The position numbers and the translations under genes are program-made. 30,256 nt of DNA. Origin: CAZQSL01 sp964595945. Its GTDB lineage: Bacteria; UBP15; UBA6099; JAJRTR01. Below, in pieces: positions 1 through 8,148 of the stretch (the stretch's first letter is position 1; each line of letters opens with the position of its first letter). The stretch spans positions 1-30,256 of the forward strand of contig CAZQSL010000033.1 of NCBI GenBank assembly GCA_964595945.1. The letters are read 5' to 3'. The notes beneath the pieces are model-generated. The model was not told where the DNA came from. It saw nothing but the letters and a program-made list of their open reading frames with translations, and did not search any database.

Positions 1-69
1 TTAATAGATGCTCTATTGTGCGCTATCGTCCTGTATGCGTCCGTGAACGGTTACTACTTTGCCAAATAA
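1..69 (+). CDS. Possible 3' end of a membrane-protein gene (partial)
   Basis: Frame 1 is open from the first base to a TAA stop at 67-69 and encodes 22 residues. They are hydrophobic with a Tyr-rich tail (LIDALLCAIVLYASVNGYYF), as in the last transmembrane helix of a membrane protein. It would run convergently towards the operon that ends at position 88. The fragment is too short for a family call. An open run of 22 codons can arise by chance, so this is only a candidate. Confidence 0.3.
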   Translation, partial: LIDALLCAIVLYASVNGYYFAK

Positions 70-87
70 TATTTACGAAAACAGTAT

Positions 88-843
88 CTATATTTGGTCG
101 AGTAAGCGCAAAAGACCATCAATCACCGTGAGCGGGTGGGGGGGGCATCCGGGTATGTAGAGATTGACAGGCACGATACCATCTATGCCGCGATTAGTTG
201 CGGAGTGGCTTGCGAAAATCCCGCCCGAAATTGAACAGGCGCCTGAAGCAATTACAAGTTTGGGAGAAGGAATGGCCTCGTATGTTTTAATGAGAGCGAG
301 TTCCATGTTATTTGTCACGGGGCCGGTAACCATGATGCCGTCGGCGTGGCGGGGGGAGGCTACGAACTCTATGCCGAAGCGTCCGATGTCCCATCCGATT
401 GTGCATAGTACATTCAGATCGGCCTCGCATGCGTTGCATCCACCCGCGCTGACCTGCCGCAGTTTCAGCGATCGTCCAAAGAGTTTTTTTGTCTTTTTGT
501 CGAGAGAGGTTGCGAGGTCGAAAGGGTTGTTGTCAAGCAGGAGTTTTTCGCGCGAATCGGATGCCATTCGATAGTCTTTTGTGAAGGTAATCGCCTGTGT
601 GGGGCAAATGTCAGAGCAATTCGTGCAGAATATACACTTCCCAATATCCAGATGAATCACACTGCCGTATTTGCTAATGGCATCCGACGGGCAAGCGTCT
701 ACGCATGAAGTACAGTTTGGCTCGCATTGTTTTGCTGACAGTTGCGGCATCCCCATATATTTTTCGGGCATCACTGGCGTTTCTTTTGGAAATTTTCCAG
801 TCCTGTGTCCCTGATGGAGTCGTTCTCGAATTATTTTAATCAT
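88..843 (-). CDS. hyfI: Ehr/hydrogenase-4-type small subunit with N-terminal ferredoxin domain (NuoB/HyfI-like)
   Basis: A 251-residue electron-transfer subunit of a group-4 hydrogenase-related membrane complex, expected on the cytoplasmic face. Residues 36-85 carry two 4Fe-4S motifs: C40, C44, C47, C51 and C70, C73, C76, C80. The NuoB-like domain follows, with GGCNACE (C136, C139), C203 in SGACSISGG and C233 in PGCPPHP as ligands of the proximal cluster. This looks like a fusion of HyfH-like ferredoxin and HyfI-like small subunit, since no separate NuoI/HyfH gene is present. A longer open frame reaches 1086, but the ATG at 843 has GAGGGA just upstream and lies 10 bases after the preceding gene's stop, so I chose it. 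It is the last gene of the operon. The family call is firm; the electron donor is presumed to be ferredoxin. Confidence 0.9.
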   Translation of the reverse strand: MIKIIRERLHQGHRTGKFPKETPVMPEKYMGMPQLSAKQCEPNCTSCVDACPSDAISKYGSVIHLDIGKCIFCTNCSDICPTQAITFTKDYRMASDSREKLLLDNNPFDLATSLDKKTKKLFGRSLKLRQVSAGGCNACEADLNVLCTIGWDIGRFGIEFVASPRHADGIMVTGPVTNNMELALIKTYEAIPSPKLVIASGACSISGGIFASHSATNRGIDGIVPVNLYIPGCPPHPLTVIDGLLRLLDQI

Positions 844-853
844 GGTTCGTCCC

Positions 854-2365
854 TCACAAATCGTGTCCGCAATAGGACAGATTAAAGCTTTTATTGCATA
901 GTGGGAAGTCAGATATCTGCTGATTGCGCAATGCCATCGCAAGGCCGTACCAGTTGTGAAATGACGGATCAACGATTTTGTAATGCCTGAACCGGCCTTG
1001 CTGGTCAGTAATGACCGTGTGACATATTTCTCCGCGCCAGCCTTCGACAAGTGCCACCGCGATCCGGTTTTTCGCCAGAGTGGCAACCTTACCGTGAATT
1101 GGGCCGCAAGTTAATGTGTCAAGCTCTTTAACAATGAATTCTTTTGAATTGCAGATTTCGAACCATCGCATGCTTGCCCGCGCATGCACATCGCCTTTCG
1201 GCATGGTGACCGATGGCAAACGATGTGACGTGTATACGCCCCACGGCATAGTGTCACGCACATCGACTGGCACGCAACTCGCGCGAGCAACTGGGCCGAC
1301 GAGACCGAGACTCGCGGCTTCTTTGCGCGTCACTATTCCGGTGTCGGTGAATCTTGTCATGACAGATGGCGTATCCCACATGAGATTGACTGCACTTTGG
1401 ACTTCGTTGAACGTGGTGTCGAGGCGTTTGCGGAGTTCGTCCACTGTCGTGTCATCAAGATCGAACCGTACACCGCCGGGCATAATGAGGTTGCGCCCGA
1501 ACCGATTGCCGCACAGCAGGGCAGTAATGTTGAGAAAATCACCCCTAAGACGCCCGCAATAGGAAGCAGTCGGCAAAAAACCGACATCGCCAGCCATTGC
1601 GCCGAGATCGCCTGTGTGGTTGGCCATACGTTCGAGTTCGAGAGCTATTGCGCGAATGGCCTGCGAGCGGTGCGACGGTGAAGCGCCGGCCAGCGTTTCC
1701 ATTATCATGGCATAAGCTGTTGAGTGTCCGATAGACGTGTCTCCGGCCAGCGTTTCCATGTAGTGGCCAGTCCGTTTATCAGGGCCGCCGACGAGCGCCT
1801 GTTCGATGCCACGATGCTGATAGCCGAGTTCAATTTCGAGGTGGAAAACATTTTCACCATGGCACTGAAATCTGAAATGCCCCGGCTCGATGACACCGGC
1901 ATGCACGGGGCCGACCGCGACCTGATGAATCTCATCGCCGGCAATTCGGAAGTAGTCGGTCACTCCTGGTGCGGGAGGAGGGTTTCCCGGCATTCCCGCA
2001 TTGCGTCCGATGCGGTATGTGTTGTGAAAACGGATCGGTTTCAGCCAAGGATGTCCCGTGGGGATGACTCCCCACTGTTCGGCTATTTCGCGCTCGAACC
2101 AGTGAACCTGTGGAACTATAGGGGTGATTGATTCGTATGAATCATTAACATGTGTCCGCAAGATTTCCAGATATGCATGATCATCGTTTGCAATGACAGC
2201 AACAATCGTAATGCAGCCATTGTCGGGTATTCCGAACATAGAAGAAACCCGGCATCCGTTCGCTACACGATCAATAATGGTGGTACGGAAATCTGCGATT
2301 GCCAGCTCGTCTATGTAATCGAACGGTACGGATTGACCGTTGCATAGTTTTGTAAGGTCGGTCAT
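854..2365 (-). CDS. hyfG: Ehr complex large subunit, NuoC-NuoD fusion lacking the Ni-Fe ligands (HyfG/HycE-like)
   Basis: A 503-residue protein. Residues 1-130 form a NuoC-like 30-kDa domain and about 145-503 a NuoD/hydrogenase-large-subunit domain (GYQHRGIE near 181-188). In true [NiFe] hydrogenases two CxxC motifs hold the metal. Here the N-terminal site reads AGDTSIGHS (207-215) and the C-terminal site reads DPSFHNW (466-472), with no CxxC in either. The C-terminus runs on into an intact DFPLCNKSFNLSYCGHDL tail, with no sign of a maturation-peptide cleavage site. This matches the energy-converting-hydrogenase-related (Ehr) complexes, thought to couple ferredoxin redox chemistry to ion translocation without making H2. 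The start overlaps the upstream gene by 4 bases (ATGA). The natural electron acceptor is unknown. Confidence 0.9.
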   Translation of the reverse strand: MTDLTKLCNGQSVPFDYIDELAIADFRTTIIDRVANGCRVSSMFGIPDNGCITIVAVIANDDHAYLEILRTHVNDSYESITPIVPQVHWFEREIAEQWGVIPTGHPWLKPIRFHNTYRIGRNAGMPGNPPPAPGVTDYFRIAGDEIHQVAVGPVHAGVIEPGHFRFQCHGENVFHLEIELGYQHRGIEQALVGGPDKRTGHYMETLAGDTSIGHSTAYAMIMETLAGASPSHRSQAIRAIALELERMANHTGDLGAMAGDVGFLPTASYCGRLRGDFLNITALLCGNRFGRNLIMPGGVRFDLDDTTVDELRKRLDTTFNEVQSAVNLMWDTPSVMTRFTDTGIVTRKEAASLGLVGPVARASCVPVDVRDTMPWGVYTSHRLPSVTMPKGDVHARASMRWFEICNSKEFIVKELDTLTCGPIHGKVATLAKNRIAVALVEGWRGEICHTVITDQQGRFRHYKIVDPSFHNWYGLAMALRNQQISDFPLCNKSFNLSYCGHDL

Positions 2366-3828
2366 CTGACGGCACCTCCGATCAATGCGGCTGCATCATG
2401 AAATATTCCTGCGAACTGCGAAGGCAGATAAACACCGAGAAAAAGAGCAAGAATGGCAAAAACCATCGGCGGTATTACAGAGCTGCCCGATTCCGGTTCG
2501 GGGCGTTCAGAAGGATCTCCAAAAGCCATCTTCAGCATGATTACTGACATTCCGATGAACGCAAGCAGAAGGAAAAAAAGATATAATGCGGTGGCTCCCC
2601 AGAACTTTCTGGCGATTGTCGCGGTCAGAATAGTGAACTCGCTGACAAAAGTGCCGAAAGGCGGCGTCCCTGTGATAGCCAGGAATCCGATCAGCCACAA
2701 TGCGCCAGTTATTGGCATGGACTTACAGAGCCCTTTGATGGACGAGGTGTTTTTTGTGTGGAAGCGCGCAAGGATGTTGCCTGCCGCCATGAACAACAAA
2801 GCTTTAACAATTGAGTGGTTCACGGCATGGAACAGTGCGCCGAACGCCCCCAGGCCACCGATGCCTACACCAAGTGCAAGGATGCCGACATGTTCGATGC
2901 TCGAATATGCCAGCATGCGTTTATAATCAGTTGCCATAAGGAGAAGAGCGCCCGCGAATCCCATTGAAACAAGCCCGAAACCTATGAGGAGGCTCTGACT
3001 GAAATGGGGCATGCCAGCGGCGATGCAGACCTGATGCACGCGGAGTATGCCCAGAAATGCACAATTTAACAATGCACCTGAAAGCAGTGCCGAAACAGGG
3101 GAGGGCGCTTCGCCATGCGCATCGGGCAACCATGTATGCAGAGGCGCAAGCCCCATTTTAGTTCCGTAGCCGACGAGGATAAATATGAATGCGATGCCGA
3201 GCCATTTGTGGTCGAGACTGGGTGCTGCGCTCAAAAGTGCCTGTAAGGAAAAATCCGACATGCCGGCAGGCATGGATTTGGTGAGGAAAAGCAGTCCCAT
3301 CAGAGCGAGTGCGATACCGACGGAACACAGCAGCAGATATTTCCACGCGGCCTCCAGTGAATGCCGGTTGCGGTGGTGATAAATGAGAGGCGCGCTCGAT
3401 AGTGTTGTCGCCTCGATGGCGACCCATTGCAGACCGAACTGACGGCTGATAATTGAAAGGGTCATTGATGAAAGAAATAAGAGAACGAAACCGGTGAAAC
3501 CGGCCTCTGTGGTATTTCTGAGCAATGCGCCGTCAGGCTTTTCAGCACTTGCTGCGGCTGGCTCGCGTGATACATAACCAATTCCATATATCGTAGTCAA
3601 AAAAAATAGAAGGCTTGTAACAGGCAGAAAAATTGCGCTAAGTGGATCAATACCTATCCAGTGGCCGTGGGGGATGCCGGTATCCCAAAAAACGACTTTA
3701 ACAGACAATGCGAAATGTGCCGCCGCCGTTGCAACCCATAGCAGCCTGCGCATCTGGTTGTGAGGGATGCCGAACGCCAGCAGTCCAGCCACGGCAGGCA
3801 GAGCTACAAGCAGATAGAGGAGGCTCAT
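2362..3828 (-). CDS. hyfF: Hydrogenase-4-type antiporter-like membrane subunit (HyfF/NuoN-like)
   Basis: A 488-residue polytopic membrane protein of the proton-conducting antiporter family (Mrp/NuoL/M/N superfamily), with about 13-14 hydrophobic segments. Family signatures are present: a glutamate in an early membrane helix (WVAIEATTLSS, E139), a lysine in the YGTKMGLAPLHTWLPDAHGEAPSPVSALLSG block (K224) and the YSSIEHVGIL segment. These residues form the ion-translocation path in the family, so this subunit looks competent for pumping. It overlaps both neighbours by 4 bases, which implies translational coupling. It is the second antiporter-like subunit of the complex, alongside the larger HyfB-like protein. 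Confidence 0.9.
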   Translation of the reverse strand: MSLLYLLVALPAVAGLLAFGIPHNQMRRLLWVATAAAHFALSVKVVFWDTGIPHGHWIGIDPLSAIFLPVTSLLFFLTTIYGIGYVSREPAAASAEKPDGALLRNTTEAGFTGFVLLFLSSMTLSIISRQFGLQWVAIEATTLSSAPLIYHHRNRHSLEAAWKYLLLCSVGIALALMGLLFLTKSMPAGMSDFSLQALLSAAPSLDHKWLGIAFIFILVGYGTKMGLAPLHTWLPDAHGEAPSPVSALLSGALLNCAFLGILRVHQVCIAAGMPHFSQSLLIGFGLVSMGFAGALLLMATDYKRMLAYSSIEHVGILALGVGIGGLGAFGALFHAVNHSIVKALLFMAAGNILARFHTKNTSSIKGLCKSMPITGALWLIGFLAITGTPPFGTFVSEFTILTATIARKFWGATALYLFFLLLAFIGMSVIMLKMAFGDPSERPEPESGSSVIPPMVFAILALFLGVYLPSQFAGIFHDAAALIGGAVR

Positions 3829-4478
3829 GATTGACCTCCTTCGCTGATTTCCGATAGCTCAGATAGTTTGTCGGCATCGGTGTGTTTAAATTCGCTGTCG
3901 ATGTTATACAGAAGATCAGCCATCAGGAAAACACCGACAAACACATCAAGCAATACGCCGAGTTCGATGATGATCGGGAATTCCAGATGAATACCTATCC
4001 CCACGGCATAAACGCCGTTTTCAAGTACAAGATAGGCGAGGGACTGCATGATGGCTTTGCGGCGTCCGATCATCAGGAACATGCCAATGAACACGAGGTA
4101 GATGCCTGTCGACGTCAATATGGCAGATGGCACATCTTCGGAAATTCCGAGATATCGTGTTAGCCACACGGCCAGACCGAGCATCATGATGCCGGACATT
4201 ATGGACATACTGAATCCGACGAAAGGTTTGTTTTCGCGGCGGTTGCCCGTGCGGTGAAGTACGGAGTTGAGAAGCAGCGGGAGCATGATCCCCTTCAGGA
4301 TTATTCCACTGAGTGCGATCAGCCATATTCCTGATGAAATGTGACCGTGTGACACTACGATGGGCAGCAGTCCCAACAGGAGACCCTGAAAGGCAACGAC
4401 GCGTATCGACACGTTCACACGACTTGAACCAAGTAGAAATAGACACGAAAACACTATGAGAAGTGATATTGTTTGCAT
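3825..4478 (-). CDS. hyfE: Hydrogenase-4-type small membrane subunit (HyfE-like)
   Basis: A 217-residue integral membrane protein with about six or seven hydrophobic stretches and a charged cytoplasmic-type tail (last 25 residues, rich in Asp/Glu/Lys/Ser). Its size, its place between the HyfC-like and HyfF-like genes and the segments LVLENGVYAVGIG and FVGVFLMADLLYN fit HyfE, a NuoK-related subunit of hydrogenase-4-like complexes. In the related NuoK a membrane-embedded glutamate matters for ion movement; E in YLVLENGV is the likely counterpart (inference). It abuts the upstream gene directly and overlaps the downstream one by 4 bases. Confidence 0.85.
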   Translation of the reverse strand: MQTISLLIVFSCLFLLGSSRVNVSIRVVAFQGLLLGLLPIVVSHGHISSGIWLIALSGIILKGIMLPLLLNSVLHRTGNRRENKPFVGFSMSIMSGIMMLGLAVWLTRYLGISEDVPSAILTSTGIYLVFIGMFLMIGRRKAIMQSLAYLVLENGVYAVGIGIHLEFPIIIELGVLLDVFVGVFLMADLLYNIDSEFKHTDADKLSELSEISEGGQS

Positions 4479-5396
4479 TTAGAAATCCGCCAGTTTCATA
4501 ATCAGAGATATTAGGCTCAATGCGGCAGAACCAATCAGGATTTTGGGTATTTTTTGCAGTTTGAGACGCGCCATGCCAGATTCAACGATCCCGACGATCA
4601 CCATGATCAAACTCATGCAAATCAGGAATGCCGGCACTTGAAGCCATGTGTCAAGAAGGTTGAGCGGGAACAGCAGATTCACAAGAAGTGCGCCGAAAAT
4701 CCACAGTTTGAGCGATGCCGCATACTGGATGAATGCAAAGTCGGGACCGCTGATATCGAGTACCATAACTTCGTGGATCATAGTGAGTTCAAGATGTGTA
4801 TTGGGATCATCGACCGGGATGCGCGAGTTTTCAGTGAGAAGAAGGACGAACCATGAACAGGCGACCAATATGATAAATGCGTATGATGATTCCCAAACTC
4901 CGGGAGTGGTGGCGGCGATGAGACCTGACAAGTCGAAATGACCGGTTTGCACGATCAGCACAAGCATGCCGAGGAAAAATGATGGCTCTGCAAGTGCGCC
5001 TAACTGTACTTCGCGGCTTGCGCCCATCCCCTCGAAGCTTGAGCCCGTGTCGAGCGCAGCAAGCACTGTGGCAAATCGCGCAAGGCCCAGCAGATACGGA
5101 AGCAGTATGATGTCGCCGGTGAATGCAAGCGGGGCGCGCAGGCCACCGCACGGAAGGAGCATCGTAGCTATAATCATGCACGCCACAATCAATGATGGTG
5201 CCGAACGAATCACAAAGCTTGTTGTCGCACTGTATGTCGCGCCCTTGCGAAGCAACTTGTCAAGATCGCGATACAGTTGAAATACTGACGGCCCGTTGCG
5301 GCCTGCAAATGCGGATTTCACCTTGTTAATTATTCCCGGGAGCATTGGGGCAAACAACCAGGCCGCTGCGACGGCTATCCATGTTATGGTTTTCAT
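4479..5396 (-). CDS. hyfC: Hydrogenase-4-type membrane anchor subunit (HyfC/HycD/NuoH-like)
   Basis: A 305-residue NuoH-family protein with about eight transmembrane segments. It anchors the soluble redox arm and carries charged residues that link the redox site to the ion channels. Family blocks are evident: GMGASRE (123-129), TENSRIPVDDP (188-198) and the acidic loop THLELTMIHE (200-209). Its length is normal for HyfC/HycD. It overlaps the upstream HyfB-like gene by 4 bases and abuts the HyfE-like gene, as in hyf operons. Confidence 0.92.
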   Translation of the reverse strand: MKTITWIAVAAAWLFAPMLPGIINKVKSAFAGRNGPSVFQLYRDLDKLLRKGATYSATTSFVIRSAPSLIVACMIIATMLLPCGGLRAPLAFTGDIILLPYLLGLARFATVLAALDTGSSFEGMGASREVQLGALAEPSFFLGMLVLIVQTGHFDLSGLIAATTPGVWESSYAFIILVACSWFVLLLTENSRIPVDDPNTHLELTMIHEVMVLDISGPDFAFIQYAASLKLWIFGALLVNLLFPLNLLDTWLQVPAFLICMSLIMVIVGIVESGMARLKLQKIPKILIGSAALSLISLIMKLADF

Positions 5397-7375
5397 TTCG
5401 GTAACCCTGCCTTGAATACGAGAAGCATGATCAGAGTGACAGCGATGTATGTCAGGTAGATATGGATGCTTCCATACTGAATCCTCTGGAAAACCGAAGC
5501 CACACGCATAAGCATGTGATAGGTCGGTGAGACCATTTTTTCATATACGATGTCAGGCGCTTCCGAGTGAAAGCCAGAGTGATCTGGAAACAACAGCCTT
5601 TCGGAGTTGTGCCGCATTTTGGTTCTCAGAACTATCCTGAACAAATCAGTTAGTGGCTGAGCGAAGGAAGACGCAGTATATTGCATCGAAGATTCGGGGC
5701 GTGCAAACCCACAATCCCACGTCATCGTTTCGCTGACTGGTTTCCCGCGGAGCAGGAAATACCGCAGGATAAGCAATCCGGCGCTTATTGCCACAAGCAG
5801 CAGCGACATGTCGACGATATGTGACATGTTTGCGATGTCGTTCGGATTAACTGCAAGAGGCGAGCCAGCGGAATGGTAAAACATGGATACAACCGGATAA
5901 ACCGTTTTCAGCACAAAAGGAGCAAAGAACGCAATTGCCCCGCAGAAGCCGGCAAGCACCAGCATCGGGAGAAGCATCGCTGCGGTGACTTCGTGCGCTC
6001 CTGCCGCGGCTTTGGTGCGCGGTTCGCCCAGGAAGACGATGCCGAACGCTTTGGCGAAGCATGCGGCGGCAAGGCCGCCGATGAGCGCAAGACCGGTGAG
6101 GATGCAGACCGCAAGAGCGAGCGTTCCCGGTGTTCTGAACTGCACTCCTTTTATGCCCGCGACATATATCAGGAATTCGCTTGCAAATCCGTTCAGAGGC
6201 GGCAGCCCGGATATCGCGGCAGAGGCGATGAGAAATGTAACGCCTGTCCACCGCATATTTTTCAGAAGGCCGCCGAGATGTTCGATGTTGCGTGTACCAG
6301 TGCCGTGGATCACCGCTCCAGCGCCGAGAAAAAGCAGGCTTTTGAATATCGCATGATTAAGCACGTGCAGGATGCCACCGCCGAATCCGAGTATTATCAA
6401 AACTGGAATATGCCATGCAAGACCAAGCACGCCGGTGCCGAGTCCGATTGTAATAATCCCGATATTTTCCACACTGTGATAGGCGAGAAGACGTTTGAGA
6501 TCGTGCTGGACAAGAGCGAAAATAACGCCGAGCACACCGGACACAAGCCCGATGGATAATAGTGCCCAACCCCACGCGGCATGCGGCGGGCCGAGAAAAA
6601 GCAAAACACGAAGTAGCCCGTAGATGCCAGTTTTAATCATCACTCCCGACATTAGTGCCGACACGTGCGATGGCGCCGCCGGGTGCGCTTCGGGCAGCCA
6701 AATGTGCATTGGTATAAAGCCGGCTTTTGTGCCGAATCCCATTACGGCGAGTACAAACAGTATGCTTGCTATGCCGGGTTTCAGGTGCGTGGCTGCAATG
6801 TGGTCAAAATCCATCGAACCGGCAATCTGGCCCGACCATGCGAAATAAACGAGAAGCGCGACAGTTCCCACATGTGTTGCAATCAGGTAAATAAGTCCAG
6901 CGCGCCGTACATGTGCCTGCCGGTGGTCTGTCACAACCAGAAAAAACGAACTGATCGCCATGGTTTCCCAGATCACGAGAAACAACAGCCCGTTGCGGGC
7001 AACCATCACTAACAGCATGCTGGATACGAGAATGCTATACAAAAAATTGATACTTCCCTGCGACTTTCCGTCGCTTGCAAAGTACGATTGACCATAAAGC
7101 GCCGCCAGAGGTGATACGATCAGGACAGGCAGACAAAAAAACATCGAAAGAGCATCCATACCCAATGAAAGAGCCCCGCCCGGCATGTTCCACGCCAGTT
7201 CCAGCGGCTCAGGTATGTGACCGGTCAGCGTAGCGAGCGCCGGCATAAATGCCAGTCCACACCCTATCCATATACCGGCAGTGGCTACACATGGCATCAT
7301 TTTGGAGTGGTTACCAATGCGGGACGCAAGCCCCGTCGCTATCATGATCGCACAACCCAAAAGCAGGTATCCCAT
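5393..7375 (-). CDS. hyfB: Hydrogenase-4-type large antiporter-like subunit (HyfB/HycC/NuoL-like)
   Basis: A 660-residue polytopic antiporter-family subunit. Ion-path residues are present: E137 in the IWE motif, K217 in FGTKAGFIPMHIWLPEAHP, H231, and K248 in SGVMIKTGIYG. The C-terminal extension contains TWDCGFARP and MQYTASSFAQP, which are hallmarks of HyfB/HycC rather than plain NuoL. A G-rich ribosome-binding stretch (AAGGGGA) lies about 10 bases before the ATG, inside the 3' end of the upstream HTH gene, whose stop is 3 bases before this ATG. It is the first structural gene of the operon. Confidence 0.92.
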   Translation of the reverse strand: MGYLLLGCAIMIATGLASRIGNHSKMMPCVATAGIWIGCGLAFMPALATLTGHIPEPLELAWNMPGGALSLGMDALSMFFCLPVLIVSPLAALYGQSYFASDGKSQGSINFLYSILVSSMLLVMVARNGLLFLVIWETMAISSFFLVVTDHRQAHVRRAGLIYLIATHVGTVALLVYFAWSGQIAGSMDFDHIAATHLKPGIASILFVLAVMGFGTKAGFIPMHIWLPEAHPAAPSHVSALMSGVMIKTGIYGLLRVLLFLGPPHAAWGWALLSIGLVSGVLGVIFALVQHDLKRLLAYHSVENIGIITIGLGTGVLGLAWHIPVLIILGFGGGILHVLNHAIFKSLLFLGAGAVIHGTGTRNIEHLGGLLKNMRWTGVTFLIASAAISGLPPLNGFASEFLIYVAGIKGVQFRTPGTLALAVCILTGLALIGGLAAACFAKAFGIVFLGEPRTKAAAGAHEVTAAMLLPMLVLAGFCGAIAFFAPFVLKTVYPVVSMFYHSAGSPLAVNPNDIANMSHIVDMSLLLVAISAGLLILRYFLLRGKPVSETMTWDCGFARPESSMQYTASSFAQPLTDLFRIVLRTKMRHNSERLLFPDHSGFHSEAPDIVYEKMVSPTYHMLMRVASVFQRIQYGSIHIYLTYIAVTLIMLLVFKAGLPK

Positions 7376-7378
7376 ATT

Positions 7379-7738
7379 TTATTGTCCCCTTGACGTTAAA
7401 CATTCAATAAATTCCGATTCCATGCCTTCCGTTTCGAACCCGTTCATATATTTGATAGCATTGTGCAGTATGACACGAATTGAATGTCCATCGACATGGT
7501 GTGATACGCCGCCACGATTCAGGCTTTCTGTAAGCGAATAGAAACAATCAGGATGGCACCCGACGATCGAATCGCGAGCAGTTGCACTTTCTTCAAGTAT
7601 TATGTGGTTGATTTCCGAATGCTCGATGAATTGCTGTTTCCCGAGATGCCGATGTGTGATTAGTCCGCTGTGTATCATTCGATATATTTTCGATTGTGAC
7701 AACCCCGACAATTCAGCGGTCTTTCTGACTGAAAACAT
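7379..7738 (-). CDS. HTH (excisionase/MerR-like) protein heading the Ehr operon
   Basis: A 119-residue protein. Residues 1-50 form a helix-turn-helix of the excisionase/MerR-like type (FSVRKTAELSGLSQSKIYRMI, then a short wing-like RHLGKQQF). Residues 55-119 match nothing I recognise. They hold GCHPDC (C61, H62, C65), a histidine group (H80, H81, H85) and C113, which could bind a metal or sense redox state (inference). A GGGAG ribosome-binding site lies 9 bases before the ATG. The gene sits 3 bases before hyfB and is co-transcribed with it, so an autoregulator of the complex is the natural guess. The start is well supported by the RBS. A phage-type excisionase is unlikely because no mobile genes are nearby. 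Confidence 0.75.
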   Translation of the reverse strand: MFSVRKTAELSGLSQSKIYRMIHSGLITHRHLGKQQFIEHSEINHIILEESATARDSIVGCHPDCFYSLTESLNRGGVSHHVDGHSIRVILHNAIKYMNGFETEGMESEFIECLTSRGQ

Positions 7739-7902
7739 GACAAGTTACTCCCTTTGGCATTCAATATTATGTATGACAATGAGAAAACAATCGGTATGAA
7801 AGGGATGGGATTATGTGGAATTAAAGTTATACTGACACGGGCGAAGTGAAATCATTTCGTAACTACTATCTAAAAACATTAATTCTTGCCTGCACAATCT
7901 CA

Positions 7903-7922
7903 ATTTTGCGAATATGCAAAAT
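7903..7922. promoter_or_regulatory. Perfect inverted repeat, candidate operator
   Basis: ATTTTGC (7903-7909) and GCAAAAT (7916-7922) form a perfect 7-base inverted repeat around a 6-base centre. It lies about 10-30 bases downstream of the predicted Ehr transcription start, where a repressor would block elongation. Binding by the HTH protein of this operon is inference. Confidence 0.45.
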
Positions 7923-7939
7923 ATCCATAATTTCGACTA

Positions 7940-7967
7940 ATTATAGTATTCACTCATGGAATTGCAA
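7940..7967 (-). promoter_or_regulatory. Predicted sigma-70-type promoter of the Ehr operon
   Basis: On the minus strand, TTGCAA (7962-7967) is followed after 16 bases by a perfect TATAAT (7940-7945). Transcription would begin near 7933 and run into the HTH gene. The -35 box matches 4 of 6 consensus bases. Confidence 0.5.
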
Positions 7968-8148
7968 GGAATTGAGAATGCCAGAACTGTGATTTGAATT
8001 TCAAACGTACATTTTGCCCGGGATCAGGTTTACGGAGGGTATGCTTGTGTGATGAAGCAAACGGCGAAGACTTCACGTGTCATTGAAACGCAGCATCATC
8101 ACTTGCCAGGCTCTGATCGGTTTGTCGTGACAAAGACAGTGCGGGCAC

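Larger units (their letters stand above)
7739..8148. other. Intergenic region, control region of the Ehr operon
   Basis: This 410-base gap separates the HTH gene start from the end of the namZ-like gene. It is visibly more AT-rich than its flanks. I see no credible coding frame in it. It holds the promoter and inverted repeat listed separately, and a second inverted repeat at 8121-8134 (TTTGTC-GT-GACAAA). The implied Ehr leader RNA is about 195 bases long. No clear terminator for the namZ-like gene was found. Confidence 0.6.

Noticed and set aside
844..1086. N-terminal extension of the NuoB-like small subunit frame
   Set aside because: The extra 81 residues lie inside the large-subunit gene, match no family feature, and a good RBS plus ATG is found at 843.
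5873..6559. Long plus-strand open frame opposite the HyfB-like gene (228 residues)
   Set aside because: It is antisense to a well-supported membrane subunit, has the charged, Cys/Arg-rich composition of a shadow frame, and has no family signature.
8121..8134. TTTGTC-GT-GACAAA inverted repeat as terminator of the namZ-like gene
   Set aside because: The 2-base centre is too small for a hairpin loop and no T-run follows; it could at most be a protein site.
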